A stretch of 64,000 nt of DNA from Actinomadura sp. NAK00032 (GTDB taxonomy: Bacteria > Actinomycetota > Actinomycetes > Streptosporangiales > Streptosporangiaceae). The translations under genes were made by a program, and so were the position numbers. The notes under the pieces were generated by a model that had not been told where the DNA came from, made no database searches, and saw only the letters and a list, made by a program, of their open reading frames with translations. This document shows positions 42,981 through 51,834 of this stretch, in pieces. The stretch lies in NCBI RefSeq assembly GCF_013364275.1, contig NZ_CP054932.1, positions 7,626,001 to 7,690,000 on the forward strand. The letters run 5' to 3'. Every line of letters begins with the position of its first letter. Within the stretch, counting starts at the first letter, position 1.

Positions 42981-43586
42981 ATGAACAACCCCCGTCCGAA
43001 GGTGCGGCTCTCGCGGGCCCTCGGGATCCCGCTGACGCCCAAGAGCGTGAAGTACTTCGAGGCCCGCCCCTACCCGCCCGGCGTGCACGGCCGCGCGCGC
43101 AAGCAGGAGACCGACTACAAGGTGCGGCTCCGCGAGAAGCAGCGGCTCCGGGCGCAGTACAACATCCGCGAGGCGCAGCTCCGCAACGCCTTCGACAAGG
43201 CCGCGTCGGCGGGCGTCAAGACCGGCGAGGCGCTGCTCAGCGACCTGGAGTGCCGGCTGGACGCGCTCGTCCTGCGCTCCGGGTTCGCCCGCACCATCTA
43301 CCAGGCGCGGCAGTTCGTCGTGCACCGGCACGTGCTGGTGAACGGCCGCCGCGTCGACCGCCCGTCCTACCGGCTCCGGCCCGGCGACGTCATCACGATC
43401 GCCGAGCGCAGCCGGAGCATGGACGCCTTCCAGATCGCCGCCGCGGGCGGCCACGCCGAGAAGGTCCCGCCCTACCTGGACGTCCGGCACGACGCGCTCG
43501 CCGCGCAGCTCGTCCGGCGGCCCGAGCGCGCCGAGATCCCCGTCATCTGCGACGAGCAGCTCGTCGTCGAGTACTACTCGCGCTGA
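42981..43586 (+). CDS. rpsD: 30S ribosomal protein S4
   Basis: 201 residues from ATG 42981, AAGGAG four bases upstream. RPKVRLSRALGIPLTPKSVK at the start, RPYPPGVHGRARKQETDYKVR, the S4 RNA-binding domain (LECRLDALVLRSGFARTIYQ then ARQFVVHRHVLVNG) and IPVICDEQLVVEYY at the end. No N-terminal zinc cysteines, as in Streptomyces S4. S4 binds 16S rRNA early in 30S assembly. It is monocistronic and lies directly under a tandem iron box, unusual for a ribosomal gene; whether a second rpsD exists elsewhere cannot be seen. Confidence 0.95.
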   Translation: MNNPRPKVRLSRALGIPLTPKSVKYFEARPYPPGVHGRARKQETDYKVRLREKQRLRAQYNIREAQLRNAFDKAASAGVKTGEALLSDLECRLDALVLRSGFARTIYQARQFVVHRHVLVNGRRVDRPSYRLRPGDVITIAERSRSMDAFQIAAAGGHAEKVPPYLDVRHDALAAQLVRRPERAEIPVICDEQLVVEYYSR

Positions 43587-43597
43587 GCGGGCTCCCG

Positions 43598-44095
43598 TTA
43601 GCGGAGGTCGCCGAGTTCTTCGCGGGACGAGGCGCTGAGGGTGCGCAGGGCGTCCACGAGGACACTCCGCTGGGCCTCGCTGAGCGGGCCCGTGAAGTGG
43701 GTGCGCAGCGTCTCGGCGTGGACGCGCAGGGCCTCGTCCAGCTTCGCGCGGCCCGCCTCCGTGAGCCCGACCAGCTGCCGCCGCCGGTCGCCGGGGGCCG
43801 GTTCGCGGCGGACGAGGCCGGCGTCCTGCATCCGGTCGATGATGCGGGTCATGCCGCCGCTGGTCAGGATCAGCTCGCCGGCCAGGCCGCCCATCGACCG
43901 GGGGCACTCCCCCGCCGCGCCGGACAGCCGCAGCAGCACCTCGAAGACGGCGTGCTTGATGCCGCAGCGGCGCTCCAGCTCCCGGCCCGCGATCCGCTCC
44001 AGCGCGGACGCCGCGCCGAGCAGCGCGCCGAACTCGTGCACCACCTCGTCCGCGACGACCGTCCCCCGCCCGCTCTGCTCCGCCACCGTCGACAT
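43598..44095 (-). CDS. MarR-family regulator
   Basis: 165 residues. Winged helix: GGLAGELILTSGGMTRIIDR as recognition part, LVRREPAPGDRRRQLVGLTEAG as the wing. KHAVFEVLLRLSGAAGE precedes it. It lies downstream of the mce terminator in the same direction, so it should have its own promoter (about 44100-44130). Convergent with rpsD. Target unknown; another MarR gene flanks the other end of the mce operon. Confidence 0.9.
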   Translation of the reverse strand: MSTVAEQSGRGTVVADEVVHEFGALLGAASALERIAGRELERRCGIKHAVFEVLLRLSGAAGECPRSMGGLAGELILTSGGMTRIIDRMQDAGLVRREPAPGDRRRQLVGLTEAGRAKLDEALRVHAETLRTHFTGPLSEAQRSVLVDALRTLSASSREELGDLR

Positions 44096-44135
44096 GATGC
44101 CCCGCCTTCCCCGTCACTCCCAACCGACAACATGA

Positions 44136-44167
44136 AGGCGCCCCGCACGCTTCCGTGCGGGGCGCCT
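44136..44167 (-). terminator. Terminator of the mce operon
   Basis: AGGCGCCCCGCAC, loop GCTTCC, and the exact complement: a 13-bp perfect stem starting 11 bases after the last mce-operon stop (44178) in the direction of transcription. Confidence 0.8.
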
Positions 44168-44177
44168 CACGCCGAGG

Positions 44178-45188
44178 TCAGTTCTTCGGCTTCTCGGTCT
44201 TGCCCGGCTTCGGCGACTGGGTCGCGCCGCCGTTCGGGACGCCGGGGATCTGGCTCTGCTGCTGGTTCCGGTTCTGGTCGTTGATGCCGGACGGGTACTG
44301 CTGGGTGATCTTCCACTTGCCGTCGATCTTGCTGAGGGAGAGCCGCAGCAGCGTCGCGGGCTGGTTGATCGTGCCGTCCTTGGTCTTCAGCGCCATGTCC
44401 ATCATGAGCACGGCGGTGGCGAACTTGCCGTTGACGCTGCCGACGAAGACCTGGTTGGTCTTGGACGTCAGCGCCACCTGCGGGTCGGCCTGGAACGCGC
44501 TGGCCACGGTCGGGACCGTGTTCTTCTTGTAGTCGTCCAGCATGTCGCCGGCCAGCAGCTTGACCGCCTTGTCGGTCTGCGTCTGGTAGTTCGTCGGGTT
44601 GTAGTTGTAGGCGACGTCGCCGTAGGACGAGGCGACCTTTCCGATGGCGTCCCGCTCGTCCTGCTCGGACGACATCGAGCCCGCGCTCGTCCACTTCCAG
44701 ATCGCCACGCTCGCCAGCAGCGCGACGAGGACCACGAACACGACGGTCGGCACGAGCGGCAGCCCGAACAGCCCAGGCCGGGCCGCCGGCGCCTCGGCCG
44801 ACGCGTCCTCCGCCGGGGGTTCCAGCCGGGCCGGGCGCGGCTTCGGCTTCGCCTTCGGCGCGGCCTTCTCCACCGACACGGCCTCGGCGTCGGCGTCGGC
44901 CTTGGCCTTGGCCGGACGGGCCGGGGCCTCCTCCTCGGCCTCCGCGGCCTCCACCGCCTCCGCCTTCTCGGCGTCCTCGGCGTCGAGGGCCTCCAGCACC
45001 TCGTCCAGGTCCTCGTCGTCGATGACCTCGATGACCCGCACGCGGCGCTTGCGCTTGGCGGCGGGACGCGCCGGAGCGGCCGCGGACTCGGCGGCCGTGG
45101 ACTGCGCGGCCTCACCGGCCTCCGCCCGCTCCTCGGCCGGGACCGCCTCGACCTCGTCGGCCTGGTCCTTGCCGGTCTTGGCTGTCAC
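44178..45188 (-). CDS. Mce-associated membrane protein
   Basis: 336 residues. A long acidic Ala/Glu-rich cytoplasmic head (about 1-160), one membrane helix (LVPTVVFVVLVALLASVAIW) and an outer domain of about 150 residues (SSEQDERDAIGKVASSYGDV, DYKKNTVPTVASAFQADPQV, VLMMDMALKTKDG) of the NTF2-like Mas type, then a Gln/Asn/Pro tail. Mas proteins stabilise Mce importer complexes. It follows mceF by 24 bp and ends the operon. Confidence 0.85.
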   Translation of the reverse strand: MTAKTGKDQADEVEAVPAEERAEAGEAAQSTAAESAAAPARPAAKRKRRVRVIEVIDDEDLDEVLEALDAEDAEKAEAVEAAEAEEEAPARPAKAKADADAEAVSVEKAAPKAKPKPRPARLEPPAEDASAEAPAARPGLFGLPLVPTVVFVVLVALLASVAIWKWTSAGSMSSEQDERDAIGKVASSYGDVAYNYNPTNYQTQTDKAVKLLAGDMLDDYKKNTVPTVASAFQADPQVALTSKTNQVFVGSVNGKFATAVLMMDMALKTKDGTINQPATLLRLSLSKIDGKWKITQQYPSGINDQNRNQQQSQIPGVPNGGATQSPKPGKTEKPKN

Positions 45189-45212
45189 TTGGGGAACTCC
45201 TCGGAAGTTGGG

Positions 45213-46508
45213 TCAGTCCTTGCGCCGGCGCAGCCGGCCCAGACGGGACACCACGGGCACCGAGCCCATCATGACCCTGATCAGTACCAGCAGGGCGATG
45301 ACCGGGGGAACGTAGATTAGCCACAGCGGCGGCCCGCCGGAAGAGTCCTCGTTGTTCGCGGCCTTCCTGGCCTGCACGTTCTGCTGGTCGAGGGCGGGAT
45401 CGTGGGTCGGGATCGTCTCGCCCGGGTTCTTCGCCCTGTAGGGCTTCTGCTTGACGGCCGCCGGCTCCCGCCCACCGGGGCAGGACGGCACCTTGGCCAC
45501 CGGCGGCTGCGGGAGCGGGTACTTGTACTCCAGCGTCGCGGGCGCGTTCAGCGTGACCTGGAAGACGACGTTCAGGACGGGCTTGCCCTGGTCGATCCCG
45601 ATCACGTTGTCGAGGACGTTCTTCAGCGCGGGCGCCGAGGCGAGCGTCTTGTTCAGGTCCTTGAGGTAGCCGGGGTTGTACTTCCCGACGCCCCAGTTGC
45701 CGAGCATGTCGACGGTGCAGCCGAAGTCGCCCTCGGTCTTGTCGAGCAGCCCGTTCACCGTGGCGAGCAGGCCGGGGCCGCGGTCGCGCAGCTCGGCGAT
45801 CTGGCCGCGGACCTGGCTGAGCGCGGCGGTCAGCGCGGCGAGGTTGTCGACGCCGGCGCCGAGCGAGCCGCGGTTGCGGTTCAGCACGTCGGTGATCCGG
45901 CCGAGGTCCTTGGTCAGGCCGTCGAGCAGCTCGGTGTTCTCCGCGAACGTCTTGGTCAGGTCGTCCCCGCCGTTGATGATCTGGCGGAGCGACTCCTCGC
46001 GGCCGGACCAGCCGGCGGCGAGCTCGCTGGTGAGGACCTTGGCGTCGTCGGGGTTGATCGCCTTCAGCGAGTCGATGACCGCGCCGAACAGGTCGCCGTA
46101 CTTGGGCGGGACGGTCGTGTGCGACACCGGGATGACGGTGCCGGGCTTCATCGCCGGCGCGCCCGCCTTGCCGGGGCCGGGGGTCAGCTCGACGACCGGC
46201 TCGCCGACCGCGGACTTGCGGGCCGCGGCGGCGGTCACGCCCTGCGGGATCTTGACGCCGCGGTCGATGTCCAGCCGGACGACGACCTTGTTCTTCTTCA
46301 GGTCCACCGAGTCGATCTTGCCGATCCGCAGCCCGAGGTAGTCGACCTCGAAGTTCGGGTGCAGGCCCGGCGAGGACTGGAACTCCACCGTGATGTGGTA
46401 CGGCCGGTCGATGAAGTCGAACCGGACGACGTTGTTGAACGCCCACACCACCATGACCACGGCGAGGACGCCGAAGGCCACCAGGTTGATCGTCAGCCGG
46501 CGGGTCAT
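45213..46508 (-). CDS. MCE-family protein, MceF position
   Basis: 431 residues. N-terminal membrane anchor (INLVAFGVLAVVMVVWAF), MlaD/MCE domain (ITVEFQSSPGLHPNFEVDYLGLRIGKIDSVDL), a long helical region with repeated TELLDGLTKDLGRI-like units, and a C-terminal second helix (LWLIYVPPVIALLVLIRVMM). Six MCE subunits are thought to form a hexameric lipid tunnel outside the membrane. Start overlaps the mceE stop by 4 bp. Confidence 0.9.
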   Translation of the reverse strand: MTRRLTINLVAFGVLAVVMVVWAFNNVVRFDFIDRPYHITVEFQSSPGLHPNFEVDYLGLRIGKIDSVDLKKNKVVVRLDIDRGVKIPQGVTAAAARKSAVGEPVVELTPGPGKAGAPAMKPGTVIPVSHTTVPPKYGDLFGAVIDSLKAINPDDAKVLTSELAAGWSGREESLRQIINGGDDLTKTFAENTELLDGLTKDLGRITDVLNRNRGSLGAGVDNLAALTAALSQVRGQIAELRDRGPGLLATVNGLLDKTEGDFGCTVDMLGNWGVGKYNPGYLKDLNKTLASAPALKNVLDNVIGIDQGKPVLNVVFQVTLNAPATLEYKYPLPQPPVAKVPSCPGGREPAAVKQKPYRAKNPGETIPTHDPALDQQNVQARKAANNEDSSGGPPLWLIYVPPVIALLVLIRVMMGSVPVVSRLGRLRRRKD

Positions 46509-47608
46509 CCGCGTCCCTCCAGGAGCTTCTCCAGGTCCGGCAGCGCGTCCCCGAGCTTCGGCGGGATCTTCGGCGCGGCCTGCTTCTTCTGCGGCTCGCT
46601 GAGGCCGGGGAAGAGCGGCCGCCCGTCCGGCCAGGTGACGCGGACGATGGGGTAGAGCAGCAGCTGGCCGTCGTAGCTGGCCAGCGGGATCTTGTACGAG
46701 AACGCCACGATGCCGTCGACGACGGCGGTGAGGCGCTTGCGGTTGCTGCCGAGCTGCTGCAGGACGGGGTCGAGGTCGTTCAGCAGCTGCCGGAACCGGC
46801 GGATGCGGCCTTCCAGGACCTTGTCGTTCAGCTCGCGGGCCATCTTGGTGAGCCGGTCGACGGCCTTGATGATCTTGTGTTTGTCGTCGTTCAGCATCCG
46901 GGTGGTGCGCTCGAGCTGGCCGGGCGCCTGGGCCAGCGCGTCGCTGCCGTTGGCGAGCGACCGGCCGAGCTTGGCGAACCGGTCGACGGTCTCGCCCAGC
47001 TCGACGCGCTGCGCGGCGAACATCTTCACCAGGTCGCTCGCCTGGGCGATCGTCTTGTTGAGCTTCTGCCCGTTGCCGTCCAGCGCAGTCGCGCCGGCGT
47101 TGACGACGGTCGCGACGTCGTCGCCGGCGAGCGCCTGGATCAGCGGCCCGGCCTGCCCGACGACCTGCTCGAACGCGGGCTGGACGCTGGTGTCGGTGAT
47201 CGCGGCGCCGGACGCGAGGAAGGGGCCGCGGGTCATGCTGCCGCCGGGCGGCAGCCGCAGGTCCACGTAGTTCTCACCGAGCAGCGAGGTCACCTTGATC
47301 TCGGCGTGGGTGCCCTTGGGGATCTTGATGCCGTCCTCGATGGACAGCGTCGCCCGCGCCTTGTAGCGGACCAGCTCGACCTTGGTGACGGTGCCGATCT
47401 TGATGTCGGACATCTGCACGCTGTGCCCGGCGACGAGGCCCTGGGCGTCGTCGAACGTGGCGGTCAGCGTGAGGTCGCCCTTCGGCGCGCCGGCCGTCTT
47501 GTACGAGCAGCCGGAGACCGCGAGGGTCGCGGCGACCAGGACGAGGAGGAACTTTCTGCCCCTGCCGGGGGGTGTGGGGGGTCGTCCCCCCACAGTGACT
47601 CGGCCCAT
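46505..47608 (-). CDS. MCE-family lipoprotein, MceE position
   Basis: 367 residues from ATG 47608, which overlaps the previous stop (ATGA). Signal peptide LLVLVAATLAVSGC with lipobox VSGC, MCE domain (LTATFDDAQGLVAGHSVQMSDIKIGTV; LLGENYVDLRLP), then helical repeats to about residue 270 and a C-terminal sheet-like segment. Lipidated MceE anchors the complex to the outer leaflet of the plasma membrane. Confidence 0.9.
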   Translation of the reverse strand: MGRVTVGGRPPTPPGRGRKFLLVLVAATLAVSGCSYKTAGAPKGDLTLTATFDDAQGLVAGHSVQMSDIKIGTVTKVELVRYKARATLSIEDGIKIPKGTHAEIKVTSLLGENYVDLRLPPGGSMTRGPFLASGAAITDTSVQPAFEQVVGQAGPLIQALAGDDVATVVNAGATALDGNGQKLNKTIAQASDLVKMFAAQRVELGETVDRFAKLGRSLANGSDALAQAPGQLERTTRMLNDDKHKIIKAVDRLTKMARELNDKVLEGRIRRFRQLLNDLDPVLQQLGSNRKRLTAVVDGIVAFSYKIPLASYDGQLLLYPIVRVTWPDGRPLFPGLSEPQKKQAAPKIPPKLGDALPDLEKLLEGRG

Positions 47609-48633
47609 CAGTTGCCTCCGTCCCAGGGGCAGTTGGAGTTCGGCTTGGGCAGCGGGCAGCCGACGTCGTCGGTGTTCATCAGGCCCTTCAGCCACGTCCG
47701 CAGGAACGCGTCGGTGGCGAACCGGATCTGCAGCGACTTGTTCTTCGGGTTGTAGCCGCCGATGAGGGCGTCGCCGATGCCGGGCAGCACCTTCAGCAGC
47801 TGCGCGACCTGCTTGGCGTTGCCCTTGAGGACGAGCGCGGCCCGGGTGAGGACGGCGAGGTCGTAGGGCAGGTTGCCCTTGTACTTCTGGATCAGCCGGT
47901 CGCCGTTCTTGGCCAGTTCGAGGATGCCGCTGATGAGCTGCTGGAGTTCGCCGCGCTCGGAGCTCAGCACCTGGCTGGCGGTGCCGAAGTCGCGGATGAT
48001 GGTGCCGAGCACCTGCTCGCGGCCCCGCACGACGCCGGCGAGCCGGTCGAGGTTCTTGGCGACCTCGATCAGCTCCTTGTCCTGCCCGGCGACGTTCTCG
48101 ATGAGTCGGGCGCTCTGTTCGAGCGTGGCGTTGAACTCCTTGCCGTTGCCCTTCACCGTGTCGGCGGCGGTGCCGAGCGCGGTCTGCATCTTGGTCGGGT
48201 CGAGCGCGTTGGCCAGGTTGGTGAAGGAGCTGAGCGCGTCGTCCACCTCGACCGGCACGTGGGTGCGCTCGATCGGGATGACGTCGGCGGTCTCCTTCGC
48301 CTGCCCCGGCCGCCATGCCGGGTGCAGGACGAGGTTGCGCTCGCCGATGAGGTTCAGCGGCACGATCGACGCCTGCACGCCCTTCGGCAGCGGCACGTCC
48401 CGGCGCACGTGGAACGTGACCTTGACCTTGTCGCCCTGGTTCTCGACCTTGTCGACGAGGCCGACGTCGGCGCCCATGACCTTGACCTTCGACTCGGGGT
48501 AGAAGGAGCGGGCCTTCGGCACGTAGACGACCATCGTGCGCTCACCGCTCGCCGAGGGGGCCAGCGAGCATCCGCCCATCGACGCCGTCAGGGTGAGGCC
48601 CAGGGCGATGGCGATTCCCTTCACTCTGCCCAT
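47608..48633 (-). CDS. MCE-family lipoprotein, MceD position
   Basis: 341 residues from ATG 48633. The head IAIALGLTLTASMGGC ends in a lipobox-like MGGC, so this subunit also appears to be a lipoprotein, unlike the usual MceD. MCE domain YVPKARSFYPESKVKVMGAD and LIGERNLVLHPAW, then the helical tunnel region and a Cys-bearing tail (VGCPLPKPNSNCPWDGGN). Overlaps mceC and mceE by the ATGA arrangement. Confidence 0.88.
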   Translation of the reverse strand: MGRVKGIAIALGLTLTASMGGCSLAPSASGERTMVVYVPKARSFYPESKVKVMGADVGLVDKVENQGDKVKVTFHVRRDVPLPKGVQASIVPLNLIGERNLVLHPAWRPGQAKETADVIPIERTHVPVEVDDALSSFTNLANALDPTKMQTALGTAADTVKGNGKEFNATLEQSARLIENVAGQDKELIEVAKNLDRLAGVVRGREQVLGTIIRDFGTASQVLSSERGELQQLISGILELAKNGDRLIQKYKGNLPYDLAVLTRAALVLKGNAKQVAQLLKVLPGIGDALIGGYNPKNKSLQIRFATDAFLRTWLKGLMNTDDVGCPLPKPNSNCPWDGGN

Positions 48634-49652
48634 CAGTTGCCTCCCTGGCGCCGGGTGGAGATCGGGCCCGGCGGCTGCAGCGGGCCGAGGCCGGTGAGCA
48701 CGCCCTCGATCCAGGGGCCGTTGCCCTTGAGGTTGGCGACCTGCTGGAACGTCGGCCCGAGCAGCGAGAGGTCGGTGTTCAGCGCGTCCATGTTGGGCGC
48801 GAGCCGGGTGGTCAGCAGGTGCAGGTTGTCCAGCAGCGAGTCGAGCTGCTTCTGGTTCTTGGAGATCACGTTGGACAGCGTCTGGACGGTCCGGTTGCCC
48901 TGCCCGATCGTCGCGGCCAGCTCGTTGCGGCGCCGCACGAGCGCCTTGAGCAGCACCTGGCTGGAGTTGATGATCTCGCGGAGCTGCTCGTCCTTGCTCG
49001 CCAGCGTGCCGGTGATCGTCTTGCTGCTCTCGATCAGCTTCTGGATCTGCGGGTAGGAGTCGTTGAGCATCCGGGACAGGTCCTGGACGTTGGTGAGGAC
49101 CCGGTTCAGCTTCGCCGCCCCCGGCGACCGGATCTTGTTGACCTCGGTGAGCAGCTTGTCGATGCTCTTCTCGTCCAGCTTGCCGACGATGTTCTGCGCG
49201 CCCTCCAGCGCCTCCGGGACGGTGAACGGCACGCTGGTGCGCTCCAGCGGGATCCGCCGCTTCGACTCGGAGACGTCCGCCATGTACGGCTTGGACACCG
49301 GGCCGGACAGCCGCAGGTAGCGGCCGCCGAGCAGCGTCGTCGTCTGGACCTCCGCGCGGGTCTTCGGCCCGAGGTCGATCCCGGCGTTCACGTGCCACTT
49401 CACGATGATCTTGCCGTGCTTGAAGTCGGGCTCCACGGAGGTGACGCGGCCCGACTTCACGCCGGCGACCCGCACGTCCTGGCCCTTCTTCAGCCCGGCC
49501 GTGTCGCTGAACTCGCCGCTCATCGTGTAGCCGCGGTCGAACAGGTGGAGCTGGCCGATCGCGAAGGCGAACACGCAGGCGGCGCCGAGCGCGGTGAGCG
49601 TGACGATCGCGACGACCTTCTGGTTGACGTCGCGCAGCGACTTCAGCGCCAT
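48633..49652 (-). CDS. MCE-family protein, MceC position
   Basis: 339 residues. Membrane anchor VVAIVTLTALGAACVFAFAIG, MCE domain (MSGEFSDTAGLKKGQDVRVAGVKSGRVTSVE, TLLGGRYLRLSGP), helical region with ELAATIGQGNRTVQTL and a short C-terminus. No lipobox. Starts inside the mceB stop (ATGA overlap), so translation is coupled. Confidence 0.9.
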   Translation of the reverse strand: MALKSLRDVNQKVVAIVTLTALGAACVFAFAIGQLHLFDRGYTMSGEFSDTAGLKKGQDVRVAGVKSGRVTSVEPDFKHGKIIVKWHVNAGIDLGPKTRAEVQTTTLLGGRYLRLSGPVSKPYMADVSESKRRIPLERTSVPFTVPEALEGAQNIVGKLDEKSIDKLLTEVNKIRSPGAAKLNRVLTNVQDLSRMLNDSYPQIQKLIESSKTITGTLASKDEQLREIINSSQVLLKALVRRRNELAATIGQGNRTVQTLSNVISKNQKQLDSLLDNLHLLTTRLAPNMDALNTDLSLLGPTFQQVANLKGNGPWIEGVLTGLGPLQPPGPISTRRQGGN

Positions 49653-50731
49653 CAGCCGCCACCTCCCTGCAGCATCGTCCTCAGCTTGGCGAGGTCGTCC
49701 TTGGTCGGCTGGCCGGTGCCCGGCGCCTTCGGCAGCTCCATCGGGAACGGGCAGGGCCCCTGCATCACGTTCAGGCAGAGCGCGTTGGTGCGCAGGTAGT
49801 GGCCGCCGTTCGCGGTGGAGAAGAGCTGCCGCAGCGTCAGCGGGAGCTGCTGCACCATCTTCTCCAGCTGGTCCACGTTCAGCCGGAACGTGGTGGCGAA
49901 CTTGCCGAGGTTGTCGATGATCCGGGCGAGCTGCGCGTCGTTGCCGCCGAGCACCTGGTTGAGGTTGGTGGTGACGCCGCCGATCTCGACGATGGCGTCG
50001 TCGAGCAGCTTGCGGTTGTTGGCGAAGACCTTGGTGAGCGACTCCAGGTTGTCGATGCTCGCCGCGATCTGCTTGTCGCGGGTGGCGACGGCGCCGCTCA
50101 CCGTCTCGTAGTTGTCGATCATCCCCTCGATCGTCTTCTTGCGGGCCGCGAAGGTCCGCAGCAGCAGGTCGAGGTTGTCGGTCAGCAGCGAGATGTTCTG
50201 CTCGTTGCCGTCCAGCGCCTGCGAGAACGAGAAGAGGATCTTGTTGAGCTGGTTCGGGTCGAGGTTGCGGGTCAGCGGGCCGAGCGCGTTGACGACCTCG
50301 CCGAGGTCCACCACGGACCGGGTGTGCGGGACGCGGTCGCCGTCGCGCAGCATGCCGCCGCTCGACCCGGGCTCCAGGTAGACGACCCGCTGCCCCATCA
50401 CGTTGCGCCAGCGGATCGCGGCGGTGGAGTCGGAAGGCAGCCGGACGTCCTTGTCGACGGCCATCTCGACCACGGCCTTGCCGCGCACCACCTCGATGCC
50501 CTTGACCTGGCCGACGGGCGTGCCGGCGACCTTCACGCCGTCGCCCTCCAGCAGGCCGGTGACGTCGTCGAAGGTGGCGGTCAGCTTGTAGCGGGAGTTG
50601 AAGCTGGTGCCGAGGATCTGCTGGCCGATGTAGAAGGTGAGCAGAGCGGTCAGGACGACGAACACCAGCGTCTTCAGCATCGTGGTGTAGTCGGGGCCGC
50701 GCGCCGCCTTGCGGCGCTGCCGCGGGCTCAT
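49652..50731 (-). CDS. MCE-family protein, MceB position
   Basis: 359 residues. Membrane anchor MLKTLVFVVLTALLTFYIG, MCE domain (LTATFDDVTGLLEGDGVKVAGTPVGQV, MGQRVVYLEPG), long helical region (NLDLLLRTFAARKKTIEGMI) and a C-terminal segment with two Cys (CLNVMQGPCPFPMELP) that may form a disulfide. Overlaps mceA and mceC. Confidence 0.9.
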   Translation of the reverse strand: MSPRQRRKAARGPDYTTMLKTLVFVVLTALLTFYIGQQILGTSFNSRYKLTATFDDVTGLLEGDGVKVAGTPVGQVKGIEVVRGKAVVEMAVDKDVRLPSDSTAAIRWRNVMGQRVVYLEPGSSGGMLRDGDRVPHTRSVVDLGEVVNALGPLTRNLDPNQLNKILFSFSQALDGNEQNISLLTDNLDLLLRTFAARKKTIEGMIDNYETVSGAVATRDKQIAASIDNLESLTKVFANNRKLLDDAIVEIGGVTTNLNQVLGGNDAQLARIIDNLGKFATTFRLNVDQLEKMVQQLPLTLRQLFSTANGGHYLRTNALCLNVMQGPCPFPMELPKAPGTGQPTKDDLAKLRTMLQGGGG

Positions 50732-51834
50732 GGCCGCCCCCCGGTCTTGCTCTGGCCGGTCTTGTTCTGCCCGGTCTTGCTCTGGCCCGGCAGCTTCATC
50801 TCGAACGCGGTCTTCTGCGGCGTGGTCGAGCAGGCGTCGATGAAGATCTGGCAGATGTCGAGGGGCAGGTCGTCGCGCGCCTGCGCGATGACGGTGCCCT
50901 CCGGCCCGGGGATGCGGATGATCTGCGCCAGCAGGTTGAAGAACCCGTTCAGGCTGTCCAGCAGCACCGGGATGTTGCGGCGCTGGTTGTCGAACACCGA
51001 GACGATCCCGGCGCCGTTGTCGACGATGTTGCCGAGGTTGCGGCCGTGCTGCTCCAGGTTGCGGCCGAGGGTGTCGCCGAGCTTGCTGGACTCGTCCAGC
51101 AGCTGCGAGACCTTGTCGGGCTTGGCGCTGATCGTCTGCGACAGCTTGTTGAAGTCGCCGGTGAACGCGGCGAACGTGTCGCCGCGGGACGCCAGCGTGC
51201 CCGACAGGCCGTTGATGTTGCGCAGCAGCGCGTTGATCGCGGCCCGGTCCTTGTGCGTGGCGTCGACGACGATCGCGCCGTTGTCGATCGTCCGGCGGAG
51301 CGCGGGGCCCTGCCCCGACAGCCCCGCGCCGAACGTGTGCAGCAGCGCGGCGACGTCGTCGGGGTTGATCGCCTTGGTGAGGTCGTAGGCGAGCCAGGCG
51401 GTGTCGGACAGCTCCTTCGGGTCGTTGGTCTCGGTGATGGTGGCCCCGTCCTTCAGGTACGGGCCGGTCAGCTCGTTCTTGCCGAGGTCGAGGTTGAGGT
51501 CCTTCGGGCCGAACACCGAGACGGGCTCGACCGTCGCGACCGTCGTGTCGGCGATGCGGACGCCCTTGTCGAGCCGGAGCCGCACCTTGACGCGGCCCTG
51601 GTCGTCCAGGTCGAGGCTGTCGACGGCGCCGACCGCGATGCCGCGGACCTTCACCTCGGACTTGCCCGGGTCGAGGCCCTGCCCCGCCCGTCCGAACGTG
51701 GCGTTGTAGTACGTGGAGCCCGAGTGGTCCGGTGTGGAGCCGATCGCGACGAACGCGGCGGCGGCCGCGATGACGCCGGCGCCGACCAGCCCGAACACCG
51801 TCCGGGAGCGCTGGGAGATGCTCTCTTCGCTCAT
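50728..51834 (-). CDS. MCE-family protein, MceA position
   Basis: 368 residues. Anchor TVFGLVGAGVIAAAAAFVAIG, MCE domain (YNATFGRAGQGLDPGKSEVKVRGIAVGAVDSL), helical tunnel region, a Cys pair (DICQIFIDACSTT) and a tail of three near-identical GQSKTGQNKTG units. First MCE subunit of the operon, overlapping yrbEB by 4 bp. Confidence 0.9.
   Translation of the reverse strand: MSEESISQRSRTVFGLVGAGVIAAAAAFVAIGSTPDHSGSTYYNATFGRAGQGLDPGKSEVKVRGIAVGAVDSLDLDDQGRVKVRLRLDKGVRIADTTVATVEPVSVFGPKDLNLDLGKNELTGPYLKDGATITETNDPKELSDTAWLAYDLTKAINPDDVAALLHTFGAGLSGQGPALRRTIDNGAIVVDATHKDRAAINALLRNINGLSGTLASRGDTFAAFTGDFNKLSQTISAKPDKVSQLLDESSKLGDTLGRNLEQHGRNLGNIVDNGAGIVSVFDNQRRNIPVLLDSLNGFFNLLAQIIRIPGPEGTVIAQARDDLPLDICQIFIDACSTTPQKTAFEMKLPGQSKTGQNKTGQSKTGGRP

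Noticed and set aside
42981..43586. rpsD as a zinc-free stress paralogue under Zur control
   Set aside because: Standard actinobacterial S4 already lacks the zinc cysteines, and the upstream site matches the iron box, not a Zur box.
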